DNA from: Bacillota bacterium
GTDB lineage: Bacteria > Bacillota > Desulfotomaculia > Desulfotomaculales > Desulfotomaculaceae
Assembly: GCA_023481335.1 (NCBI GenBank)
Contig: JAMCWI010000004.1
Span: forward strand, 1 to 7,076
Reading direction: 5' to 3'
Length of the DNA: 7,076 nucleotides
The notes under the pieces are model-generated. The model made no database searches. It was given only the letters and a program-made list of their open reading frames with translations, and was not told the DNA's origin. The translations under genes and the position numbers were made by a program. Each line of letters starts with the position of its first letter. Position 1 is the first letter of the stretch. Below are positions 1 to 5,780 of this stretch, piece after piece.

Positions 1-37
1 CTTTTTCCGCATTAAACCATTTTACCTTGCCGAGCAT
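1..37 (-). CDS. Cold-shock protein (CspA family), 5' partial
   Basis: Reading leftwards from an ATG at 37, the first 12 codons give MLGKVKWFNAEK, the highly conserved N-terminus of CspA/CspB-type cold-shock proteins. These are small OB-fold proteins that bind single-stranded RNA and DNA and melt mRNA structure. The conserved KWFNAEK leads into the first RNP motif, which lies outside the window. A GAGGA ribosome binding site sits about 6 nt before the ATG. A promoter at 96-123 implies a leader of roughly 55 nt. The identity rests on only 12 residues, but this signature is distinctive. The rest of the gene cannot be seen, so its integrity is unknown. Confidence 0.85.
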   Translation of the reverse strand, partial: MLGKVKWFNAEK

Positions 38-95
38 TTACATTCCTCGCTTTCAAAATACTTTCAGAGAGCCCACTGAACTCACGTAGGGATAT

Positions 96-123
96 ATTAT
101 CATTTTTCTCTGTGCCCTGTCAA
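96..123 (-). promoter_or_regulatory. Sigma-A-like promoter of the cold-shock gene
   Basis: On the minus strand a perfect -35 TTGACA (118-123) is followed after 16 bp by GATAAT (96-101), 5 of 6 matches to the -10 consensus. It points at the csp start codon at 37 and leaves a leader of about 55 nt. Nothing else in the 445-bp gap on this strand competes with it. Confidence 0.65.
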
Positions 124-188
124 GGGTTACCTCCCATGGAGAAATTCTAACGGTCTGTCGAAAAATTCCTTGTTGAAAAGGTTTTTCC

Positions 189-206
189 TGTGGACAATGT
201 GGATAA
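189..206 (-). promoter_or_regulatory. Tandem DnaA-box-like sites
   Basis: Two 9-mers abut directly: TGTGGACAA (189-197), one base off, and TGTGGATAA (198-206). The second is the exact complement of the DnaA box TTATCCACA. A weaker relative, TGTGGACAT, lies at 241-249 in the same orientation. AT-rich sequence surrounds them. A DnaA-regulated promoter or a DnaA-binding cluster is possible. There is no dnaA, dnaN or rpmH gene in the window, so an origin is not claimed. Confidence 0.4.
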
Positions 207-434
207 GTCTGTTAATAACCCATCAATTCAGATGTTTTGCTGTGGACATCGGGGGAATGGTGTGGTATTTTTTGTCAAATTAAGAGATGCGTTGGCATAA
301 CTTTTGTAGAAGATTTTTATTTTCCAGTATTTGGAAGATATATTCCGGGCATTTTGCTTTGCTTAATTAAGTCGTATTCTAGAACCATTGCTGAAGAATG
401 TAAAGGCGAAGCCCCCTTTATAAAAAAAGAGCGG
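207..434. other. Intergenic stretch without recognisable gene
   Basis: Apart from the weak DnaA-like 9-mer at 241-249, nothing convincing was found here. One open frame on the plus strand (237-542) has no ribosome binding site, no recognisable domain, and runs through the comF terminator into the comF coding region, so it is treated as non-coding. The stretch is AT-rich and separates the csp promoter from the end of the comF operon. Confidence 0.6.
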
Positions 435-472
435 AAAAAACGCCGAGACTCCCGGAAACCGGAAGTTCGGCG
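435..472 (-). terminator. Intrinsic terminator after comF
   Basis: The arms CGCCGA (441-446) and TCGGCG (467-472) are extended by an inner CCGG/CCGG stem around an AAA loop (minus-strand loop TTT), with a few internal mismatches. On the minus strand the hairpin is followed at once by TTTTTT (435-440) and a second T-run a few bases on. It lies 10 bp past the comF stop codon, as expected for the end of this operon. Confidence 0.75.
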
Positions 473-482
473 CAACTTTATT

Positions 483-1205
483 TTACTTTGCGGCACTGGC
501 CAGGGTAATGACAAAGATTCTGGCCGCGCCTTGTTGCTTTAAGGCTTCCGCTGCAGCGGAGGCGGTTGAGCCGGTTGTTAAAACATCATCCACCAGCAGG
601 ATATTGCGACCCCTGACTTCCTCGGGCAACACCACTTGCAAGGAACCTTTCAGGTTGCGTTCCCGCTGCTCCCGGGTGAGACCCGTTTGGGGCGGTGTTT
701 CAGCGATTTTTATTAATGCCTGGTTGGCAAGCGGCCGGCTTATACCCCTGGCTGCTTCAACGGCTAACAGCTCCGCCTGGTTAAAACCCCTCTCCCGCAG
801 CCTTCCCCGGGATATGGGTACCGGCATCACAATGTCACATTGAAGCAGCAGGGGGTGTTTTTGCAGGGTTTCCAACAGGAGTTTGCCCAGCAGCGGGGCC
901 AGGGATTTTCTCCCTTTATACTTTAGAAGGTGGATGGCCTGTCGCAAACCACCCTCATAGGCTCCCACCGCCCTGGCCATCTCAAAGGGAGGGGGCTGGC
1001 GGCGGCATTCCCGGCACTGTCCCGCCTGGGGACCCTGCGGGGGAACCGGCCTGCCGCAGATGGGACACTTTGCTTCGGCCGCCCACTTCGAAAGAGCCAG
1101 GCGACAGGCAAAGCACAGGTCTTCCCGGCCGGGGCTGCCGCAAAGCTTGCAGCCGGGCCCTTCGGGGAAAAGCAGGTTAAGCAGGGCATCCAGCAGGGGG
1201 TGCAT
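483..1205 (-). CDS. comF: ComF family phosphoribosyltransferase-like protein
   Basis: This 240-residue protein has the usual ComFC/GntX layout. An N-terminal zinc-ribbon region carries cysteine pairs at C19/C22, C31/C34, C47/C50 and C64/C67. The family block MPVPISRGRLRERGFNQ follows (127-143), then a type I phosphoribosyltransferase PRPP loop VDDVLTTGST (205-214). In naturally competent bacteria ComFC acts in the cytoplasm to help bring in or process transforming single-stranded DNA; in other species its role is not settled. The ATG at 1205 follows a GGTGG-type ribosome binding site about 10 nt upstream. The gene starts 34 bp after the holin-like gene and is the last of its operon. Length and motifs look intact. 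comFA, its usual partner, is not in the window. Confidence 0.92.
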   Translation of the reverse strand: MHPLLDALLNLLFPEGPGCKLCGSPGREDLCFACRLALSKWAAEAKCPICGRPVPPQGPQAGQCRECRRQPPPFEMARAVGAYEGGLRQAIHLLKYKGRKSLAPLLGKLLLETLQKHPLLLQCDIVMPVPISRGRLRERGFNQAELLAVEAARGISRPLANQALIKIAETPPQTGLTREQRERNLKGSLQVVLPEEVRGRNILLVDDVLTTGSTASAAAEALKQQGAARIFVITLASAAK

Positions 1206-1239
1206 GGTTCTTCCACCACCTCAGAAAATATCTTTGCCC

Positions 1240-1680
1240 TTACTTCTCCGGCAAGCTGTGAGACTCCTGCCTGTTCACCGGCCCATCGCTTTTTTTGGCA
1301 TCAAACACCGCCGCTTCAATGCGGGACAGGATGACGTTGTCGAGATCCTGGCAGACCCTGGCCAGTGCCTGACGGGCGGCCAGGGATAGTTGGCGGAAAA
1401 CCAATTCTCTGGCCTCCCTTTGGATGAGGCTGATTTGCTCCGCTGTCAGTCGGCGCTCCTGATTAAGGGATTTCATTTGGTTCACCTTGGGCATCAGAGA
1501 TTTAACCACCGCCGTCACCGTCTGCCCCAGGAGGTCCAGATAGAACCAGTATTGCGGGGCAGCAAAACCTTCTTTTAGGTTTTTCACCAGCCGGTGCAGC
1601 AGCAGGATCAGGCCGCCGGCCATAACCGGGGCCGCGGCCAGCAAAAGATCCGTCAGCAGCAATCGTAATTCTTCGGCCAT
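1240..1680 (-). CDS. Small membrane protein, holin-like (LLH type possible)
   Basis: This 146-residue protein has one clear N-terminal hydrophobic segment (about 8-30, including LLLAAAPVMAGGLILLL). A long charged helical part with heptad-like spacing follows (about 75-130). The tail is polar. The layout, with one membrane helix followed by a cytoplasmic helix rich in E, R and Q and the pattern LTAEQISLIQREA, recalls phage holins of the LLH superfamily, but no diagnostic motif was found and the function is uncertain. The ATG at 1680 follows AAGGAGGAG at ideal spacing. It lies 20 bp downstream of the XhlA-like gene and 34 bp upstream of comF, so cotranscription is likely. No lysin gene or other phage gene accompanies it, which argues against a prophage remnant. 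Confidence 0.6.
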   Translation of the reverse strand: MAEELRLLLTDLLLAAAPVMAGGLILLLHRLVKNLKEGFAAPQYWFYLDLLGQTVTAVVKSLMPKVNQMKSLNQERRLTAEQISLIQREARELVFRQLSLAARQALARVCQDLDNVILSRIEAAVFDAKKSDGPVNRQESHSLPEK

Positions 1681-1700
1681 TGTTTACTCCTCCTTCCGGT

Positions 1701-1910
1701 CTACAGCCTGCCGGCGGCGAGGTTTACCGCCAGCAGGATGAGGGAGGCGGTTACACCGCCCATTAAGCCCAGCAGCCACATGAGGATTTGCCCCAGCCTG
1801 GCCTCCAACCTTTCCAGTGCTGCCGCCTGACGCTCCTGCCATTCCTTCAAATGGCCCACATCCGCCTCCAGGGTAGAGACCTGCCGGGCAAGGCTAAGAT
1901 CGAGTGACAT
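1701..1910 (-). CDS. XhlA-like coiled-coil membrane protein
   Basis: This 69-residue protein begins with a polar helix (about 8-40) with hydrophobic residues at heptad spacing (VSTLEADVGHLKEW, ALERLEARLGQI), predicted to form a coiled coil. One membrane segment follows (about 42-66, GLMGGVTASLILLAV). This is the architecture of the hemolysin XhlA family, cell-surface or holin-associated proteins found in Bacillus PBSX-type prophages and also as stand-alone chromosomal genes. The start at 1910 is fixed by AAAGGAGG 7 nt upstream, the strongest ribosome binding site in the operon. It pairs naturally with the membrane protein encoded 20 bp downstream. The gap before it holds the heptamer repeat structure. 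Confidence 0.7.
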   Translation of the reverse strand: MSLDLSLARQVSTLEADVGHLKEWQERQAAALERLEARLGQILMWLLGLMGGVTASLILLAVNLAAGRL

Positions 1911-1945
1911 GGGAAAACCTCCTTTCGGGTAGTTCTTTGGGTCTT

Positions 1946-2028
1946 GCCGTCAGCCTTCAGCCTTCAGCCATCGGCTTTTTATCATTTTTATTCTTTAGCT
2001 GACAGCTGACGGCTGATGACTGAGGGCT
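1946..2028. repeat. Opposed arrays of degenerate 7-bp repeats
   Basis: The right arm (1997-2028) is a run of heptamers AGCTGAC, AGCTGAC, GGCTGAT, GACTGAG. The left arm (1946-1976), read on the minus strand, is AGCCGAT, GGCTGAA, GGCTGAA, GGCTGAC. Aligned in phase, the arms agree at 24 of 31 positions by my count and are separated by a 20-bp AT-rich loop. In RNA this could form a long imperfect hairpin between the DUF2922 and XhlA-like genes. It is probably one member of a dispersed repeat family, which other loci would show. Confidence 0.75.
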
Positions 2029-2034
2029 AAAGCG

Positions 2035-2057
2035 GAGCGGGTTTCCCCGCCCCGCTC
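2035..2057 (-). terminator. GC-rich hairpin after DUF2922 gene (weak terminator candidate)
   Basis: GAGCGGG (2035-2041) and CCCGCTC (2051-2057) form a 7-bp perfect stem 4 bp beyond the DUF2922 stop codon. On the minus strand it is followed only by a short TTT, so it may slow transcription or protect the 3' end rather than terminate fully. Confidence 0.35.
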
Positions 2058-2061
2058 AGGC

Positions 2062-2280
2062 TTAGATAATGTTCATTTCGTCTACTTCACGGCTGACGAT
2101 GCGGGCGCCGGCAACGCTTACCAGGCCGCCGCCGGTGCTGGTGAAGATGTCTCTCGCCACGATCTGATCCATGACGGCTCGCACATCGGCTTCCAGCAGG
2201 TTATCCTTGGGTTCGGCCACCCGCAGGGTGACTTTGCTGCCGGTGGCGTTGACAAAGATTAATTCCAGCGTTTTACTCAT
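2062..2280 (-). CDS. DUF2922 domain protein
   Basis: This 72-residue soluble protein matches the DUF2922 family as I recognise it. It opens MSKTLELIFVNATGSKVTLRV, continues with a helical part (AVMDQIVARDIF) and a glycine-rich turn (STGGGLVSVAGARIVSREV), and ends in a hydrophobic tail. The family's function is not known. In Firmicutes its members are usually encoded next to a DUF1659 gene, as here. The ATG at 2280 follows GGGAGGT, which begins within a few bases of the DUF1659 stop codon; the two genes are 15 bp apart and surely cotranscribed. Full length for the family. No signal peptide or membrane segment is seen. Confidence 0.85.
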   Translation of the reverse strand: MSKTLELIFVNATGSKVTLRVAEPKDNLLEADVRAVMDQIVARDIFTSTGGGLVSVAGARIVSREVDEMNII

Positions 2281-2295
2281 GGCTGTTTACCTCCC

Positions 2296-2520
2296 TTATT
2301 GGTTGATTAATTCGCCGTCATCCACCCGGTAGACGGCCAGCACGGCATTGTTTTGCAGGCTGTTGATGGCCTGGGCCACGTCATACAGATCCTGGTCGGC
2401 GGCGTTTTGTTTTACCTTGGAGTAGGTGCGGTTTACATAAACCGGATCTCCGCTGGCGTTAACGCCCTTCTGGTAACGCAATTTCATGCTGCAGGAAAAC
2501 GGTTGTTTTACAACGGCCAT
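2296..2520 (-). CDS. DUF1659 domain protein
   Basis: This 74-residue soluble protein has the typical features of DUF1659: a beta-rich N-terminal half (FSCSMKLRYQKGV, DPVYVNRTYSKVKQNA), then a helix (DQDLYDVAQAINSLQ) and a final strand (AVLAVYRVDDGELI). The role of the family is unknown. The ATG at 2520 is preceded by AAAGGAGGAA at good spacing. It is the first gene of the comF operon. The only promoter hint upstream is a lone TACAAT on the minus strand near 2573-2578 without a matching -35, so the promoter is unresolved. The strong terminator of the preceding operon ends about 140 bp upstream. Confidence 0.85.
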   Translation of the reverse strand: MAVVKQPFSCSMKLRYQKGVNASGDPVYVNRTYSKVKQNAADQDLYDVAQAINSLQNNAVLAVYRVDDGELINQ

Positions 2521-2663
2521 TTTGGCTTCCTCCTTTGTTTTTAGGGCCGGCCCCTTTTGTTTTAGCGCTTAATGGTATTGTAGCGTCCTTCTTTGCAAAA
2601 GAAAAAAGCCCACTTGCTGCAGGTTGCAGGTACGCCTGTGCCAAGTTGGCCTTTGGGATAAGC

Positions 2664-2694
2664 AAAAAACACCGGCTTTTGGCAAGCCGGTGTT
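2664..2694 (-). terminator. Strong intrinsic terminator after the GAF-GGDEF gene
   Basis: Perfect 11-bp arms AACACCGGCTT (2668-2678) and AAGCCGGTGTT (2684-2694) enclose a 5-nt loop. On the minus strand the stem is followed by six T residues (2664-2669, overlapping the base of the stem). It lies 8 bp beyond the stop codon of the GAF-GGDEF gene and separates operon B from the DUF1659 operon. Confidence 0.9.
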
Positions 2695-2702
2695 CCAGTT
2701 TC

Positions 2703-4433
2703 CTAAACTGTGGAAGTTACATTCATTTGCAGTTTTGATTTGGCTTCCTTGATCAGCTGGCTGTTGGCTACGGAACGGTCCCTTCCCAGTTCCTTGGCCC
2801 GGGCCACGGCCTTTTCCGCCCCGAAGAAAATTTGATCCGGGTCGCTGGTGTCATAGGGAAAAGTGGCCACTCCCACCGAAACCGTTACGGTGATCTGGTG
2901 CTTGGATTCTTCGGGCACCAGCCTGCGGCTCCTCACCTCTACCCGAATCTGCTCCGCCAGTTTTAAAGCGGCGGCTGTGTCAGCGCCCAACAGCAGCACC
3001 GCCAGTTCACCGCCCCCGTAGCGGCCCAGTAGGTCCGCCGGTCGGGTAACATCCCGCAGCACCGAAGCCACCATTTGAATCACCGCATCCCCTGTCCCGT
3101 GACCGTAGCGGGAATTAAACCCGCGCAGGCCGTCAATATTCACCAGCAGCAGGGAGGCGGGCTCTCCGGCGGAGTGGCAGCGGACCATCTCCATCACCAC
3201 CCGGCGGTAAAACTGCCGGTGGTTCAGAAAATCCGTCAGGCGATCTGTGACCGTCAGGTGGCGGATTTTTTCCACCAGCATTTCGTTGGCCAGCACAATG
3301 CCCGCCTGGCCGCCGATAATGCTGACCATCTGCATATGTTTCTCTTCATAGGCATAGGGGTGCATATCCCCCAGCACCAAAACCCCGGTGACCTCCCCCT
3401 GGGCCAGATTTGGCACCGCCAGCACCGAGCGGAACCGCCGGAAGGCGCCGGCATCCTTGGGGGATTCCATGGCCCGGACATCCTCAACGACAATGGGTTC
3501 TTTGCTTTCTACAGCTTGTCCCACCAAGCCCTCACCGGGGGCGATCACCAGGTTGCACAGTTCTTTCCGTAAAGGGCCCTGGGCGGCGCCCGGTAAAAAG
3601 AGCTGGCGCTCCTGGGACCAAAAGAAGATGACGGCGGTATGGAAAGGGGCAATGCGCCGGGATTCCTGCAGGATCTGGTTAAAGAAGGTGTCCGGTTCAT
3701 ACCCCAGCCGCAGCCGCTTGGCCACCTGGAAAAGGGCCGTCAACTCCCGGTTGGACAGTTCCATATGGACATATTTGCGGAGAATCACCTGGGCCGCCAG
3801 CACCGGCAGGAACAAGACCAGGGCCCAAGCCGCGCCCATTTTAAGGTAAAAGATGGCCATCAGGGCCCCGTAGGGAGCGGTAAAAAGATAGGTGTAGCCG
3901 TCCCAGCGCAGGGCATCCCAGCCGAACAGATCCGGGTGGTCCCGGCGCCCGGGCAGCAGGTAGAAATAAACCAGCATGTGGTTGACCGCAAAATATACCA
4001 GGGTAAACAAGGCAATGGGCAAGATCTCCCCCGCCGCCTGTTGAAAGGCAAAGGCAGCTGCCGCCGCCGCCAAAATATGCTGGGAGCTGTTAAACAGGGT
4101 GGTACGCAGGGGGTTTCCCCGGTTGGCAATGCCCAGACCGATGAGAGACACCAACCCGGTGACCCAGGCGGTTGCCACGCCGCCGCAAATCAACTGGGTG
4201 GCCACCACGATGACATAGCCCCCGGATAAATACCCCTGGGGAAAGGGAACTGCCATCCACTCCGCCAGGACACCCAGGATGATGAGAACGGCCAGGATTG
4301 CTCCCTGGTCCAGATTTAATTGGGGAAACACATGCCAAAGCCAGGCAAAGCCCAGCAGTATAACCGTCCATGTATAGAGCAACCCAAGACTTCCCTGCCT
4401 AGAGATAACAACCACCTCCATTGTCTTCATCAT
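2703..4433 (-). CDS. Membrane GAF protein with degenerate GGDEF domain
   Basis: This 576-residue protein has an N-terminal membrane region with about six to eight helices (20-220), a GAF domain (about 230-390) and a C-terminal GGDEF domain (about 392-560, opening TDRLTDFLNHRQF). The signature GGDEF is GGGEL (473-477), and the first Asp of the usual DxD, which aligns with PleD D327, is Asn (N432). Both metal-ligand positions are therefore lost. The guanine-contact residues N440 and D449 and the inhibitory-site motif RPAD (464-467, five residues before the signature) remain. Diguanylate cyclase activity is unlikely; binding of c-di-GMP through RxxD is plausible, as in PelD, which also joins membrane helices, GAF and an inactive GGDEF. 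The gene follows the glycosyltransferase-like gene by 18 bp. The start is uncertain: ATGs at 4433, 4430 and 4421 all lack a well-spaced ribosome binding site, and the only GGAGG (4455-4459) is 21 nt away. Confidence 0.88.
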   Translation of the reverse strand: MMKTMEVVVISRQGSLGLLYTWTVILLGFAWLWHVFPQLNLDQGAILAVLIILGVLAEWMAVPFPQGYLSGGYVIVVATQLICGGVATAWVTGLVSLIGLGIANRGNPLRTTLFNSSQHILAAAAAAFAFQQAAGEILPIALFTLVYFAVNHMLVYFYLLPGRRDHPDLFGWDALRWDGYTYLFTAPYGALMAIFYLKMGAAWALVLFLPVLAAQVILRKYVHMELSNRELTALFQVAKRLRLGYEPDTFFNQILQESRRIAPFHTAVIFFWSQERQLFLPGAAQGPLRKELCNLVIAPGEGLVGQAVESKEPIVVEDVRAMESPKDAGAFRRFRSVLAVPNLAQGEVTGVLVLGDMHPYAYEEKHMQMVSIIGGQAGIVLANEMLVEKIRHLTVTDRLTDFLNHRQFYRRVVMEMVRCHSAGEPASLLLVNIDGLRGFNSRYGHGTGDAVIQMVASVLRDVTRPADLLGRYGGGELAVLLLGADTAAALKLAEQIRVEVRSRRLVPEESKHQITVTVSVGVATFPYDTSDPDQIFFGAEKAVARAKELGRDRSVANSQLIKEAKSKLQMNVTSTV

Positions 4434-4451
4434 TCGACAATATGTGGTAAA

Positions 4452-4916
4452 TTACCTCCAGCCTTGGCAGAAAAATACCCGGAAAACCTTCTCTGCCAGC
4501 AATCCCTGGGGCAGTTTTCTTAAGTCCACCATCCACACCAGGGCATTGTGACAGTGCAGCAGCCCGGTCATAAGGGCCCGGTCCTTTTGGAATGGATGCT
4601 CCGGCGGTCCTGCCGGATCTAAGGTCACTAAACGAAAGGATAAGTTCTGCTGCAACCCCCTTAGGATATTGGCTGTGTCGTCCTCCGAACCGTCATCCAC
4701 CACCACCACTTCCAGATCCACCCACTGGCATTTGCGCCAGGATGCCAGCCGCCGCATGAGATACTCCGCATCCACCGCCCGATTGCGCAGCACCACCAGC
4801 ATGCTGATTGGCGGACCCGGACGGCACCTGAAAAAGCGGAACAAATCCTGGGCTAAATAATAGATACCGTAGCAGGCCAGAATTAAGACGGTCAAATGCC
4901 CGACGACCTCCCACAT
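4452..4916 (-). CDS. Small membrane-anchored glycosyltransferase-A-like protein
   Basis: This 154-residue protein has a single N-terminal membrane helix (about 5-23) and a short family 2 glycosyltransferase-like domain. The nucleotide-sugar binding strand and loop are visible as LEVVVVDDGSEDDT (68-81). Downstream, the block KDRALMTGLL...ALVWMVDLRK (111-134) resembles the family region that carries the DxD motif, but here it reads VDLR. The chain ends about 20 residues later, so the acceptor-binding half and catalytic base of a normal GT2 enzyme (usually over 230 residues) are absent. It may bind a nucleotide sugar without catalysis, or act with another protein. The start at 4916 follows GGGGGGTG, which lies inside a hairpin arm. 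Gene order puts it between the kinase and the degenerate GGDEF protein, probably in one operon. Confidence 0.65.
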   Translation of the reverse strand: MWEVVGHLTVLILACYGIYYLAQDLFRFFRCRPGPPISMLVVLRNRAVDAEYLMRRLASWRKCQWVDLEVVVVDDGSEDDTANILRGLQQNLSFRLVTLDPAGPPEHPFQKDRALMTGLLHCHNALVWMVDLRKLPQGLLAEKVFRVFFCQGWR

Positions 4917-4921
4917 AGCAA

Positions 4922-4965
4922 CACCCCCCGTGCTCTAGAGTATGTTTACACCGGCACAGGGGGTG
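4922..4965 (-). promoter_or_regulatory. Hairpin covering the ribosome binding site of the GT-like gene
   Basis: The 12-bp arms at 4922-4933 and 4954-4965 pair at 11 of 12 positions around a 20-nt loop. In the minus-strand mRNA the 3' arm reads GCACGGGGGGTG and contains the only ribosome-binding-like sequence before the ATG at 4916, while the 5' arm (CACCCCCTGTGC) is complementary to it. Folding would hide the binding site, so translation could depend on the hairpin opening. Confidence 0.5.
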
Positions 4966-4975
4966 AGCGGAAACT

Positions 4976-5001
4976 TTTTCCGGGGTCATTTTCCGGGGTC
5001 A
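4976..5001. repeat. Two tandem 13-bp copies beside a REP-like palindrome
   Basis: TTTTCCGGGGTCA occurs twice without a gap (4976-4988 and 4989-5001). The second copy runs into the palindrome at 4995-5007, so the duplication repeats the left half of that palindrome plus 6 bp of flank. It looks like a slippage or partial insertion product of the repeat element. Confidence 0.8.
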
Positions 5002-5016
5002 GACCCCTTTTGGGGA
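4995..5016. repeat. Solo REP-like palindrome, RAYT-associated
   Basis: GGGGTC-A-GACCCC (4995-5007) is a perfect palindrome with 6-bp arms, followed by TTTTGGGGA. The run CCCC-TTTT-GGGG offers a second, competing stem. All 22 bases recur identically at 7033-7054, next to the start of the transposase gene, and the similarity continues loosely for about 12 more. It sits 14 bp beyond the kinase stop codon in the gap before the GT-like gene, a usual place for REP elements, where it may affect RNA stability. Confidence 0.8.
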
Positions 5017-5030
5017 ATATTGGAAAATCG

Positions 5031-5780
5031 TTATGGGTGATGTTTAAACCGGACGAAGAAGGTGGTGCCCTGGGGGCCGGTTTCCACTTTAATGGTGGCA
5101 TTGTGCCTGGCGGCAATGCTGTAGGAAACCGCCAGCCCCAACCCGGTTCCCTGTTCCTTGGTGGTGAAGAAAGGGGTGCCCAGCATATCCAGGAGGCCCA
5201 TTTTAATCCCCTTTCCCTGGTCCTGTACGGCTAAAACGATATCCTGGTCGTCTATAAAGGTCTTTAGTTTAAGTACCCCACCCGCCGACATGGCTTCCAA
5301 GCCGTTGCGTACCAGGTTTCGGATCAGTTTTGCAATCTCCTGTTCATTTAATAAGAGGTACGGAATGATGCCCGGCTCAAATATAACCTTTTTGCCGCTT
5401 TCGGCGGCCTCAGACTGTATAGTCGGCAGCAGATCTTCCAGGATGTCATTCAGTATTTTGCGCTCAAGATCCGTTACCTTGGTGGGTGCCAGCAGGAGCA
5501 CTTCCGAAATAACGGAGTTGGCCCTGTCCAGTTCCTGCAGCATTAGGTTCAGTCGTTCCTCAAAACCGGGGCAGGCCTTTTCCTTTTCAAGCAGCTGCAG
5601 CAGCCCGCGCACGGTGGTCATGGGGTTTCGTATCTCATGGGCAATTGCCGCAGCCATTTCCCCGGCCAGCTTGATTTTTACCACCCGGTCATGGTTGTTG
5701 ATCAACCCTTTGTACCCTGCTCCCGTGGAATCTTCCTTGACTAAAAGGTAACCATAGGCATCCTTCTGGTGCACAATCAT
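5031..5780 (-). CDS. Soluble orphan histidine kinase (sporulation-kinase type)
   Basis: With the ATG at 5780 this is a 249-residue protein. An upstream in-frame ATG at 5816 would add 12 residues but lacks a ribosome binding site, whereas AGGAGGGTG precedes 5780 at good spacing. The HisKA dimerisation helix has the H-box AAIAHEIRNP with phospho-acceptor H48. The ATPase domain shows the N-box (LIRNLVRNGLEAM, N159), the G1 box DQGKGI (187-192), the F-box PFFTTK and the G2 box GTGLGL (211-216). All catalytic motifs are intact. There is no membrane segment and no clear PAS or GAF sensor, only about 35 residues before HisKA. It resembles the catalytic core of the Kin family that feeds phosphate to Spo0F in spore formers, but the partner is not visible: no response regulator is in the window. 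Confidence 0.88.
   Translation of the reverse strand: MIVHQKDAYGYLLVKEDSTGAGYKGLINNHDRVVKIKLAGEMAAAIAHEIRNPMTTVRGLLQLLEKEKACPGFEERLNLMLQELDRANSVISEVLLLAPTKVTDLERKILNDILEDLLPTIQSEAAESGKKVIFEPGIIPYLLLNEQEIAKLIRNLVRNGLEAMSAGGVLKLKTFIDDQDIVLAVQDQGKGIKMGLLDMLGTPFFTTKEQGTGLGLAVSYSIAARHNATIKVETGPQGTTFFVRFKHHP

Noticed and set aside
161..186. Hairpin CCTT/AAGG followed by TTTTT on the plus strand as a terminator
   Set aside because: The stem is only 4 bp and no plus-strand gene precedes it.
189..206. Chromosomal origin oriC
   Set aside because: DnaA-like boxes and AT-rich sequence are present, but dnaA, dnaN, rpmH and a clear unwinding element are not; the neighbours are csp and comF.
237..542. Open reading frame of 101 codons on the plus strand
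   Set aside because: No ribosome binding site, no recognisable domain, and it crosses the comF terminator and overlaps the comF 3' end on the other strand.
1240..1910. Prophage lysis module
   Set aside because: The two membrane proteins resemble holin and XhlA types, but no endolysin, portal, tail or integrase gene is near.
2545..2600. Promoter of the DUF1659 operon
   Set aside because: TACAAT occurs on the minus strand, but the -35 region 17 bp upstream has no useful match, and the nearby TTGCAA is only 10 bp away.
3075..4229. Long plus-strand open frames opposite the GAF-GGDEF gene
   Set aside because: They are shadows of a minus-strand gene with clear domains; the translations have no recognisable features.
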